From: Ferruginibacter sp.
Lineage (GTDB): Bacteria > Bacteroidota > Bacteroidia > Chitinophagales > Chitinophagaceae
DNA: 32,329 bases
Reading direction: 5' to 3'
Assembly: GCA_014377385.1 (NCBI GenBank)
Contig: JACMPR010000386.1
Coordinates: 1-32,329 of the forward strand
The position numbers were made by a program, and so were the translations under genes. The notes under the pieces are model-generated. The model made no database searches, was not told the DNA's origin, and saw only the letters and a list, made by a program, of their open reading frames with translations. Below are positions 24,244-31,683 of the stretch, piece by piece (the stretch's first letter is position 1; every line of letters starts with the position of its first letter).

Positions 24244-27096
24244 TTATTTACTCAAATGCATACTCCGCTCTTTATACAATTGCCTGAAATAAGGATCCCG
24301 CAGGTCTTTTATGAAGCGGATAGCTTCGCCTGTACTTTTCATTTCCGGACCAAGTTCTTTGTTTACGCCCGGAAATTTATTAAAAGAAAAAACCGGTTCT
24401 TTGATCGCAAAACCTTTCAATTTTTTCTTGAACGTAAAGTCTTTGAGTTTAGCCTCACCAAGCATTACTTTGGTTGCGATGTTAAGATAAGGAATCTGGT
24501 AAGCCTTAGCGATGAATGGCGTCGTACGGGAAGCCCTGGGATTGGCTTCAATCACAAATACATTTCCGTCCTTAATAGCGAACTGGATATTGATAAGACC
24601 TTTAATGTTCAAAGCGCGCCCGATCTTTTCTGCATATTCCTCCATGGTATGAACCACCAAAGGTGTAAGATTAAATTGTGGCAACACTGCATTGCTGTCA
24701 CCACTATGGATACCCGCAGGTTCAATATGCTCCATTAATCCCATTACATGAAAATCAGTGCCATCAAAAATCGCATCTATTTCAGCTTCCTGGCAACGGT
24801 CAAGAAAATGATCTATAAGAATCTTATTGCCCGGCAAATGTTTTAATAAACTTAATACCCCGTTCTCCAGTTCTTCATCATTTAATACGATGCGCATTCT
24901 TTGTCCACCCAATACATAACTGGGGCGAACTAAAACCGGGTAACCCACTTTTTTAGCAACTTCTATGGCGTCATCAGTATTGTATGCAGTGCCATAGTTT
25001 GGATAAGGAATTTCAAGTTCTTTCAACATATCGCTGAAGCGGCCCCGATCTTCTGCGATATCCATATTGTCGTAAGAAGTTCCAATAATCCTTATCCCTT
25101 TTTCATGAAGACGGCCTGCTAATTTCAAAGCCGTTTGCCCACCCAGCTGCACAATAACCCCATAAGGCTTTTCATGTTCAATTATTTCCCATATATGTTC
25201 CCAGAACACCGGTTCAAAATACAATTTGTCAGCAATGTCAAAATCAGTAGAAACGGTTTCAGGATTACAATTTATCATGATAGCCTCATACCCACATTCT
25301 TTTATCGCAAGCAAGCCATGTACACAACAATAGTCAAACTCAATACCCTGGCCAATCCTGTTTGGGCCACTTCCCAACACAATTACTTTTTTCTTGTCAG
25401 AGACTTTTGACTCATTGGAATCAAGTCCTTCTTCTTTTGGGGAAATAGAGCGGGGTTCAAACGTTGAATAAAAGTAGGGTGTCTTGGCTGCAAACTCTGC
25501 ACTGCAGGTATCCACCATTTTGTACACGCGGGTAAGGCCCATTTTTTTCCTGCGTTCATATAATTCTTCAGTAGCGCCACCCTCTCCCATAATTCTAACC
25601 AGCTGTTCATCACTAAAACCCAGCACTTTTGCTGCAGTCAGCAATTCACCGGGTAATGTTTCCAGGTCATGCTTTGCAATTTCTTTTTCACAATCACAAA
25701 TTTTCTGTATCTGGTAAATGAACCAGCGGTCAATCATGGTGCTTTCGCAAATTCGCTTCACACTTACACCCGCCATGAGAGCATCTTTGATCCGGAAAAT
25801 CCTGTCCCACTTTGGAATTTTTATATACTCAAGAAGTTCGTCTGTATGCATGAGGCTTTTTCCATAATATCCCAGGCCGACAGCTTCATTTTCAAGACTC
25901 TGACAGGCTTTTTGAACAGCCTCTGCAAAGCTTCTCCCTATTGCCATCACCTCACCAACACTTTTCATCTGGAAACCCAGGGTATCATTCGCACCTTTAA
26001 ATTTATCAAAATTCCAGCGGGGAATCTTTACGATCACATAATCGAGTGCCGGTTCAAAATAAGCGGAGGTAGATTGAGTGATCTGGTTTTTTAATTCATC
26101 TAAATTATACCCCAGTGCAAGTTTGGCGGCGATTTTTGCAATTGGATAACCCGTAGCCTTACTCGCCAATGCAGACGAGCGGCTAACCCTGGGATTTATC
26201 TCTACCACAATAATTTCTTCAGTTTGGGGATTTAATGCAAACTGCACATTACAGCCACCCGCAAAATTTCCGAGGTTGCGCATCATGTCTATCGCAGTAT
26301 TGCGCATGAGCTGGTAGGCCGTGTCGCTTAAGGTCATTGCAGGGGCCACGGTAATACTATCTCCGGTATGCACCCCCATCGGGTCAAAGTTTTCCACGGC
26401 ACAAATGATCACCACATTGTCGTTGTTGTCTCTTAATAACTCCAGTTCAAATTCCTTCCAGCCAAGCACAGCTTTTTCTACCAGTACTTCATGAATGGGA
26501 GATGAGGTGAGCCCGTTATTCAGTGCTTCATCAAGTTCTTCCTTCTTAAAAACAATACTGCCACCCGTTCCACCTAAGGTAAATGAAGGCCGTATAACCA
26601 GCGGAAAGCCGATCTCCTGTGCAAATTCCTTTCCTTCCAAAAATGAATTGGCGGCTTTAGCGGGCGCTACCGGAATATTCATTTCTATCATCCAGTTCCT
26701 GAATTTTTCCCTGTCCTCTGCCTTGTCTATTGCCTTGATATCAACTCCTATGAGTTTTACATTGTGTTTTTCCCAAATTCCGAGTTCATCGGCCTCTTTG
26801 CAGAGATTCAGCGCTGTTTGCCCACCCATGGTTGGCAACACCGAGTCAATTTTATTTTCTTCCAGGATTTGTTCAATACTTTCCACTGTTAAAGGCAGCA
26901 GGTAAATTCTATCTGCCATCATGGGATCCGTCATGATAGTAGCCGGATTGCTGTTGATCAGGATAACTTCCACTCCTTCTTCCCTTATGCTGCGAGCGGC
27001 TTGTGTGCCGCTATAATCAAATTCGCAGGCCTGTCCTATAATGATCGGGCCGCTCCCTATAATTAATACTGATTTTATGGAAATGTCTTTGGGCAT
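24244..27096 (-). CDS. carB: Carbamoyl-phosphate synthase large subunit, short form
   Basis: CarB makes carbamoyl phosphate for pyrimidines and arginine from ammonia (from CarA), bicarbonate and two ATP. Two homologous halves are seen: KSVLIIGSGPIIIGQACEFDYSG near the N-terminus, and VIVLGSGPNRIGQGIEFDYC at the start of the second. Each is followed by an ATP-grasp domain (FVIEANPRASRTTPF in the second). The protein has 950 residues, about 120 fewer than E. coli CarB. It stops right after the second carboxy-phosphate half, so the C-terminal MGS-like domain that binds UMP, IMP and ornithine is missing. Start is ATG 27096; a TTG at 27123 overlaps the promoter. carA is not in the window. Confidence 0.97.
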   Translation of the reverse strand: MPKDISIKSVLIIGSGPIIIGQACEFDYSGTQAARSIREEGVEVILINSNPATIMTDPMMADRIYLLPLTVESIEQILEENKIDSVLPTMGGQTALNLCKEADELGIWEKHNVKLIGVDIKAIDKAEDREKFRNWMIEMNIPVAPAKAANSFLEGKEFAQEIGFPLVIRPSFTLGGTGGSIVFKKEELDEALNNGLTSSPIHEVLVEKAVLGWKEFELELLRDNNDNVVIICAVENFDPMGVHTGDSITVAPAMTLSDTAYQLMRNTAIDMMRNLGNFAGGCNVQFALNPQTEEIIVVEINPRVSRSSALASKATGYPIAKIAAKLALGYNLDELKNQITQSTSAYFEPALDYVIVKIPRWNFDKFKGANDTLGFQMKSVGEVMAIGRSFAEAVQKACQSLENEAVGLGYYGKSLMHTDELLEYIKIPKWDRIFRIKDALMAGVSVKRICESTMIDRWFIYQIQKICDCEKEIAKHDLETLPGELLTAAKVLGFSDEQLVRIMGEGGATEELYERRKKMGLTRVYKMVDTCSAEFAAKTPYFYSTFEPRSISPKEEGLDSNESKVSDKKKVIVLGSGPNRIGQGIEFDYCCVHGLLAIKECGYEAIMINCNPETVSTDFDIADKLYFEPVFWEHIWEIIEHEKPYGVIVQLGGQTALKLAGRLHEKGIRIIGTSYDNMDIAEDRGRFSDMLKELEIPYPNYGTAYNTDDAIEVAKKVGYPVLVRPSYVLGGQRMRIVLNDEELENGVLSLLKHLPGNKILIDHFLDRCQEAEIDAIFDGTDFHVMGLMEHIEPAGIHSGDSNAVLPQFNLTPLVVHTMEEYAEKIGRALNIKGLINIQFAIKDGNVFVIEANPRASRTTPFIAKAYQIPYLNIATKVMLGEAKLKDFTFKKKLKGFAIKEPVFSFNKFPGVNKELGPEMKSTGEAIRFIKDLRDPYFRQLYKERSMHLSK

Positions 27097-27120
27097 GTGA
27101 TACGCCTGTTGAATGGCGTG

Positions 27121-27152
27121 CAAAAGTACTTGTAAAAAAAATGTGTCGCAAA
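27121..27152 (-). promoter_or_regulatory. Promoter of carB
   Basis: On the minus strand TTTG (27152-27149), 20 bases, then TACTTTTG (27128-27121): both elements and the spacing match the Bacteroidota housekeeping consensus TTTG-N19/20-TAnnTTTG. Transcription would begin near 27114, about 18 bases before ATG 27096. This is the best promoter match in the window. Confidence 0.62.
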
Positions 27153-27314
27153 TTTTCGGGCCAATAAGAAGAATTTTTATTCTGTAACGAAAAAACTGTT
27201 TCTTTTGATTTTTTTTTACACAATTGAGGCTAAATAATCATTAATAGCCAATACCCTGAATGGCAATCCCTTTTAGATTTTTGTAACTTTACAGCTAAAC
27301 AGCCTTTCCCCTTC

Positions 27315-29027
27315 ATGAAGTTATATATGCAGCGCATTTTTTTATTGCTCCCTTTCTTGCTCGTAACCAAATTTTCAACGGCTCAATTATTTCCGCAGAA
27401 AAATTATCCAAAGTTTTATTTCCGATGGCCGGTAGGTGCTAGGGTAGGACTGGTAGCTAATTTCGGAGAATTGCGGAACAATCACTACCATATGGGCCTT
27501 GATATCAGAACAGATCAAAAAGTAAATGTTCAGGTTTATGCTGCCGCAGATGGCTACATTGCCAAAGTGAAGATTGAACCTTTTGGTTTTGGCAGATGTA
27601 TTTACATCAACCATCCCAATGGTTTTACCAGCTTGTACGCTCATTTGAATAATTTTAATCCGGCCCTTGAAAAATATATAAGCGACCAGCAGTACGGCTT
27701 AAAAAAATGGAGCATTTTCGTGGATATTCCCCCAACCGCTTTCCCGGTAAAAAAAGGCGACTTCATTGCGTTTAGCGGCAGCACCGGCGGTTCCCAGGGA
27801 CCGCATGTACATTTTGAAATACGTGATACAAAAACAGATAAGGTTTTAAATCCTATGCTTTTTGGTATGCCCGTTCCAGATAATGTGCCGCCCGTTATAT
27901 TGCGTTTAGCCGTGTATGACAGAAACTTCAGTACCTATGAACAAACTCCTAAACTTTATGCTTTAAAAAAAGATAATGGTATTTATAAACCAGTTGGTGG
28001 TAATATACAGGTTAACTCAGACAAAGTAAGTTTTGCTATCAGTGCGTACGATCGTGTTAGCGGATCAAATAACCCTAATGGTATTTTTAATGCGGAATTA
28101 TTTGACAATGACAAGATTGTATGTGGCTTTGAAATGGACAACATCAGTTACGATGAAACCCGTTACCTGAACGCCCATATAGATTATAAAACAAGAAGCA
28201 GCGGAGGGCCTTATTTACAGCACCTTTCGCGTTTGCCAGGATATGCAGACGGCATATACCGATGCCCGGACGGAGGTGACGGCGTAATCCGTCTATCCGA
28301 CAGCGGTAGTCATCTAATCAAGATCGTTGTAGGCGATGCAGATGACAATAATTCAACGATAGAATTTTTATTAACGGCAAAGGAAGCAAAAAATAACAAT
28401 ACGATTTCTTATGCAACAAAAATGTTTTTGCCAGGGTATGTAAATGTATTTGAAGATGCCGATGTAAATTTTTATTTGCCGGAGGGCTCGTTGTATGATT
28501 CTTTCAGGATAAATTTTAAAAAAACAGTACCTGCAGAGGGAAGACCCGTTTACCAGCTGCACAACAACTCCGTGCCGGTACACAATTATTTCCCGGTAAA
28601 AATTCACGATAATTTCGCCGTAGAAGACACCGGTCATATTGTAATGAAACGGTTTTATGCAGCAAAGGATGATTATAAAAAAGCCGTGTATGAGAATGGC
28701 TGGTATAAGGCAAGCTTTCGGGAGTTTGGTAATTACCAGCTGATAGTGGATCACACGCCACCTGTTATTACTCCAATTGGCTTTAGAGATGGCATGAAGA
28801 CTACAAGATTAAACAGGATAGCATTTTCTGTGACGGATAATACAGAAGAAATCGTAAATTTTACTGGCTTATTGGATGGCAACTGGCTCCGGTTCAGCAA
28901 CGACAAAGGCAAAGTATTCATTTATTTATTTGATGAACATTGCGGCCCCGGCGAACATGAATTAAAAATAGCTGCGGAAGACCTGGCCGGAAATAAGACT
29001 GAGAAAGTTTATAAGTTTGTGAGATAG
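27315..29027 (+). CDS. Secreted M23 (LytM-type) zinc metallopeptidase
   Basis: A 570-residue exported protein whose M23 domain probably cuts peptidoglycan cross-bridges or regulates another hydrolase. A signal peptide is at 1-23 (MQRIFLLLPFLLVTKFSTAQ from the second Met). The M23 domain is at about 40-185: His59-x3-Asp63 (HYHMGLDIR) and His164-Val-His166 (GPHVHFEIR), so all zinc ligands are present. The remaining 380 residues look like beta-rich domains and end with an Ig-like segment (VTDNTEEIVNFTGLLDGNW ... EHELKIAAEDLAGNKTE). It is divergent from carB with a 218-base gap; TAACTTTA at 27284 is a poor promoter match. Start could be ATG 27315 or ATG 27327. Confidence 0.93.
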   Translation: MKLYMQRIFLLLPFLLVTKFSTAQLFPQKNYPKFYFRWPVGARVGLVANFGELRNNHYHMGLDIRTDQKVNVQVYAAADGYIAKVKIEPFGFGRCIYINHPNGFTSLYAHLNNFNPALEKYISDQQYGLKKWSIFVDIPPTAFPVKKGDFIAFSGSTGGSQGPHVHFEIRDTKTDKVLNPMLFGMPVPDNVPPVILRLAVYDRNFSTYEQTPKLYALKKDNGIYKPVGGNIQVNSDKVSFAISAYDRVSGSNNPNGIFNAELFDNDKIVCGFEMDNISYDETRYLNAHIDYKTRSSGGPYLQHLSRLPGYADGIYRCPDGGDGVIRLSDSGSHLIKIVVGDADDNNSTIEFLLTAKEAKNNNTISYATKMFLPGYVNVFEDADVNFYLPEGSLYDSFRINFKKTVPAEGRPVYQLHNNSVPVHNYFPVKIHDNFAVEDTGHIVMKRFYAAKDDYKKAVYENGWYKASFREFGNYQLIVDHTPPVITPIGFRDGMKTTRLNRIAFSVTDNTEEIVNFTGLLDGNWLRFSNDKGKVFIYLFDEHCGPGEHELKIAAEDLAGNKTEKVYKFVR

Positions 29028-29042
29028 TTAATTTGTTGGGGG

Positions 29043-29073
29043 TTTGGGGTTACTGCGTTTTTGAATTAATTTG
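29043..29073 (+). promoter_or_regulatory. Possible bcp promoter
   Basis: TTTG (29043-29046), 19 bases, then TTAATTTG (29066-29073), one mismatch from TAnnTTTG. The transcript would start near 29080 and its leader, 29079-29108, has a single G in 30 bases. Confidence 0.38.
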
Positions 29074-29108
29074 CTCCGCTTATTCACCCATTCACCGACT
29101 AATCACCC

Positions 29109-29585
29109 ATGACCCCATTAACCGAAGGCTCCAAAGCCCCTACATTTAAAGCGAAAGATCAAAACGGAAATACTGTTTCGTTGGCCGATTATAAAGGCCA
29201 GAAACTAATCTTGTACTTCTATCCTGAAGACGGTACACCCACCTGTACCATACAGGCCTGCAACTTAAGAGATAATTTTGGCTTGTTGAAAAACAATGGT
29301 TTTACAGTGCTTGGCGTTAGTCCGGATGAACAAAAAAAGCATAAAAAATTTGAAGATAAGTACGAGTTGCCATTTACGCTCCTGGCCGATCCTTCACACA
29401 GCATTATAGATAAGTATGGAGTTTGGGGAGAGAAGCAGCTGTACGGCAGAAAATATCTTGGACTTCACCGCACTACTTTTTTAATTGATGAGAAAGGAAT
29501 TATCCGGAAAATATTTTTAAAGCCCAGGAGCAAACAACATGCGGAAGAAATATTGAAGGCATGGACTGCCTTTTTAAAGCAATAG
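29109..29585 (+). CDS. bcp: Thioredoxin-dependent peroxiredoxin (Bcp/PrxQ)
   Basis: Reduces hydrogen peroxide and organic peroxides with electrons from thioredoxin. At 158 residues it is a normal single-domain PrxQ. The active site is YPEDGTPTCTIQACNLRD, with peroxidatic Cys46 and resolving Cys51 five residues apart, as in alpha2-type Bcp. The usual TPGCT is TPTCT here, with Thr replacing Gly before the Cys; Thr43 is kept. The closing LHRTTFLIDEKG is also typical. No signal peptide, so cytoplasmic. A hairpin of eight pairs with one bulge (29585-29611) follows the stop codon. Confidence 0.95.
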   Translation: MTPLTEGSKAPTFKAKDQNGNTVSLADYKGQKLILYFYPEDGTPTCTIQACNLRDNFGLLKNNGFTVLGVSPDEQKKHKKFEDKYELPFTLLADPSHSIIDKYGVWGEKQLYGRKYLGLHRTTFLIDEKGIIRKIFLKPRSKQHAEEILKAWTAFLKQ

Positions 29586-29611
29586 GGAAATCTTAGCAAT
29601 TTGAGATTCCC
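29585..29611 (+). terminator. Weak hairpin at the 3' end of bcp
   Basis: GGGAAATCT (29585-29593) pairs with AGATTCCC (29604-29611) with one bulged A and a 10-base loop. The T-rich run comes some 15 bases later, not directly, so its role as terminator is uncertain. Confidence 0.3.
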
Positions 29612-29657
29612 CGCAACCGCTGCTATTTTTCTCCGTATATAAGGCAAATATGTTTTT

Positions 29658-30005
29658 ATGAGAAAAATCGTTTTTATATTCCTGGCGTCAATTGTGTTTA
29701 TGAGTTGTAAAAAAACAGATACCGGTATTACTACAGAACCCGGATTTTGCGATGCTGTTTCATCTACCTACGCCGCAGACGTGCAGCCGCTTATAAATAC
29801 CTATTGTTTGATTGGCAGCAATTGTCACAACACCGGAAGCGTAAACAATGGTGGAGAACTCACTGATTACAATAAGGTATTTGCAAAAATGGTTGATATT
29901 AGGAGAGATGTAAACCTTGGTATTATGCCCGTAAATGCCACGATTACAACCGAAGAAAAGAAAAAAATTATTTGCTGGATAGACAACGGCGCCTTAAACA
30001 ATTAA
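29658..30005 (+). CDS. Small lipoprotein with cytochrome c-like features
   Basis: A 115-residue protein with a lipoprotein signal (FLASIVFMSC, lipidated Cys17, followed by Lys-Lys). The mature part starts like small haem domains of this phylum: YAADVQPLINTYC then Cys50-x5-Cys56-His57 and, 33 residues on, Met90-Pro91 in a position suited to the sixth haem ligand. The end, EEKKKIICWIDNGALNN, matches the closing helix of such domains. Standard haem attachment is CX2CH, and CX4CH is known in variants; here the spacing is five. Cys31 and Cys106 might form a disulfide. It may be an electron carrier or have lost haem. It is probably anchored in the outer or inner membrane. Confidence 0.72.
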   Translation: MRKIVFIFLASIVFMSCKKTDTGITTEPGFCDAVSSTYAADVQPLINTYCLIGSNCHNTGSVNNGGELTDYNKVFAKMVDIRRDVNLGIMPVNATITTEEKKKIICWIDNGALNN

Positions 30006-30101
30006 AAAGGTGAATAAGTGAATTAGCAAAATTTCTTTTGAAGCAAAAAACCGGTTAATCATTGATCCATTCGAACCTAACCTTATTCAACCGTTAAACC
30101 A

Positions 30102-30398
30102 TTGAATCTTCCAACCTACCTTATAAAAGAAAATTCTTTTCTTGCCCGGATAGCAGCAAAAAAGCTTCGCAAAAACAACGTGGCCATGGTGCTGGGCAAA
30201 ACCATTCATCTTTGGAACACAACCACCGCGGAATTCTTACAAAATGAAAAATGGGTAAAACATGAAATGTGTCATGTAAAGCAATTTCAACATTACGGAT
30301 TTGCAGGTTTTATCATCAAATATTTGTGGGAGAGCGCCAAAAAAGGCTATTACCACAACAAGTACGAGGTTCAAGCCAGGGAGGCTGAGAACTTATAG
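30102..30398 (+). CDS. Small HExxH-motif putative metallopeptidase
   Basis: A 98-residue protein with a zinc-type motif His54-Glu-Met-Cys-His58 (VKHEMCHVKQF) and Glu89 or Glu94 (YEVQAREAE) as likely third ligand. It resembles the short DUF4157-like proteins of this phylum. There is no signal peptide. The start is TTG 30102: a TAA lies 24 bases upstream in frame and no ATG is found before codon 29, while the conserved part seems to begin near codon 10. That TTG lies inside a 16-base sequence that also occurs before lutB. Whether it cuts peptides is unknown. Its last 6 bases overlap the 3' end of opposing birA. Confidence 0.65.
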   Translation: MNLPTYLIKENSFLARIAAKKLRKNNVAMVLGKTIHLWNTTTAEFLQNEKWVKHEMCHVKQFQHYGFAGFIIKYLWESAKKGYYHNKYEVQAREAENL

Positions 30399-31130
30399 TA
30401 TCCATTCCACTTCCCCAAATTCAAATAGCCGGGGCATACTGTCTTGTGTAAGCAACTGTCCGTGGCCGTTCACAGCTTTTACAGTTGTTTCAAAAACAAT
30501 GTTTTTTTTGCGGAGTTTTACTTTTTTATTCAACAGGTAAAGATTGTCATTATAAGTGTTTATAATATCCGGTAAAGTAGCTTGCTTGATGCCGGTCATG
30601 CAAACAATAATCATTTTATGCAAAGCTTTGGCCAGGGCTATTACATCGTAGCTATCTCCAGTTATCTGTTTCAGGGAAGTAGCATTTTCCAGGCCTTGAG
30701 GAAAATCAATTTGGTTTACGTTTACACCGATACCAACAACTGCCCATTTCCAGGCACTGCCCTGAAAAATATTCTCAATTAAAATTCCCCCTGCCTTTCT
30801 GTCACGGCTGTAAATATCATTTGGCCATTTTATTTTAATTTCATTTGTGAGGTAACGTTCCAAAAAAGAGTGGCAAATGTTAGAAATGACCATATTGAAT
30901 AAGAAAGGCTGGCTCCAGAAAACAGGCAAAGGCTCAATCACAATGCTCATTATAATGTTTTCTCCTGCTGTGCTTATCCAGGTCTTTCCACGCTGACCTT
31001 TCCCAGCGTTTTGATCCAATGCAAACCATGCTGCCCCATGCTTCGCCAATCCAGCATGAACATTTGCCATGGCATAGTTGTTGGTACTATCCACCGTGTC
31101 CAAAACAGTAAACATTTCTATTGTCTTCAT
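30393..31130 (-). CDS. birA: Biotin--[acetyl-CoA-carboxylase] ligase, without DNA-binding domain
   Basis: Attaches biotin to the carrier lysine of biotin-dependent carboxylases through biotinyl-AMP. The 245-residue protein has only the catalytic and C-terminal domains: DSTN (14-17), the biotin/ATP loop GKGQRGKTW (43-51, the GRGRRG motif), KWPNDIY (101-107) and the catalytic-type Lys112 in KAGGILIE. It lacks the N-terminal helix-turn-helix of E. coli BirA, so it is a group I enzyme and not a repressor. It is divergent from rsfS with 116 bases between them. Confidence 0.94.
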   Translation of the reverse strand: MKTIEMFTVLDTVDSTNNYAMANVHAGLAKHGAAWFALDQNAGKGQRGKTWISTAGENIIMSIVIEPLPVFWSQPFLFNMVISNICHSFLERYLTNEIKIKWPNDIYSRDRKAGGILIENIFQGSAWKWAVVGIGVNVNQIDFPQGLENATSLKQITGDSYDVIALAKALHKMIIVCMTGIKQATLPDIINTYNDNLYLLNKKVKLRKKNIVFETTVKAVNGHGQLLTQDSMPRLFEFGEVEWIL

Positions 31131-31156
31131 AAATTATCAAATGGCAAAGAAAATTG

Positions 31157-31164
31157 TACTTTTG
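31157..31164 (+). promoter_or_regulatory. Possible -7 element of the rsfS-ftsH promoter
   Basis: TACTTTTG, the same octamer as in the carB promoter. No TTG is present 17-23 bases before it. The leader to rsfS would be about 75 bases and would include the inverted repeat CATGG-AATATA-CCATG (31203-31218). Confidence 0.27.
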
Positions 31165-31202
31165 AGATAAGTTGCAAGCTAATTTTTATTGGCCTAACAC
31201 CG

Positions 31203-31218
31203 CATGGAATATACCATG
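31203..31218. repeat. Short inverted repeat between birA and rsfS
   Basis: CATGG (31203-31207), 6 bases AATATA, CCATG (31214-31218): a perfect 5-bp inverted repeat in a divergent promoter region. Size and position suit a dimeric regulator site, but so short a repeat may be chance. Confidence 0.25.
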
Positions 31219-31246
31219 TATATGAAAAAATAAAATTGTTACATAT

Positions 31247-31648
31247 TTGAACAACCTTAAAGTATTAAACAGCAGAAAAAAAAGCCCGGCCAGGTTAACC
31301 AAGAACAGCAAGATCTTCAAAATGATCATTCATGCTATACAGGAAAAAAAGGGTGAGCACATTGTGAGCATGGACCTTCGAAAGATCCCCGAAGCGGTGG
31401 CAGATTTTTTCATCATCTGCCAGGCAAACAATCCCAATCAATTAAAAGCAATAGCAGACAACATCGAGGAAGAGGTGAAAGAAACCTGTGCCGAATCACC
31501 TTATAAGCATGAAGGCCGACAGGCGCAACAATGGATTCTTATAGACTACGTTAATGTGGTAGTTCATATAATGCTTCCGGAACCAAGAAAATTTTATCAA
31601 TTGGAAGAACTGTGGAGCGATGCTCCTTCAACCGAACACAACGGTTAA
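31247..31648 (+). CDS. rsfS: Ribosome silencing factor RsfS
   Basis: RsfS binds ribosomal protein L14 and stops the subunits from joining when nutrients are scarce. The 133-residue product has the whole DUF143 domain: IIHAIQEKKGEHIVSMDLRKI, VADFFIICQANNPNQLKAIADNIEEEV, and the closing DYVNVVVHIMLPEPRKFYQLEELWSDA. The only starts are TTG 31247 and ATG 31322. The second would remove the SKIFK segment at the head of the first helix, so TTG is preferred; a stop lies 22 bases upstream of it. ftsH follows after 35 bases, the usual order in Bacteroidota. Confidence 0.92.
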   Translation: MNNLKVLNSRKKSPARLTKNSKIFKMIIHAIQEKKGEHIVSMDLRKIPEAVADFFIICQANNPNQLKAIADNIEEEVKETCAESPYKHEGRQAQQWILIDYVNVVVHIMLPEPRKFYQLEELWSDAPSTEHNG

Positions 31649-31683
31649 TTAATAAAACCATACCGGACAACCTAAAAAAATTA

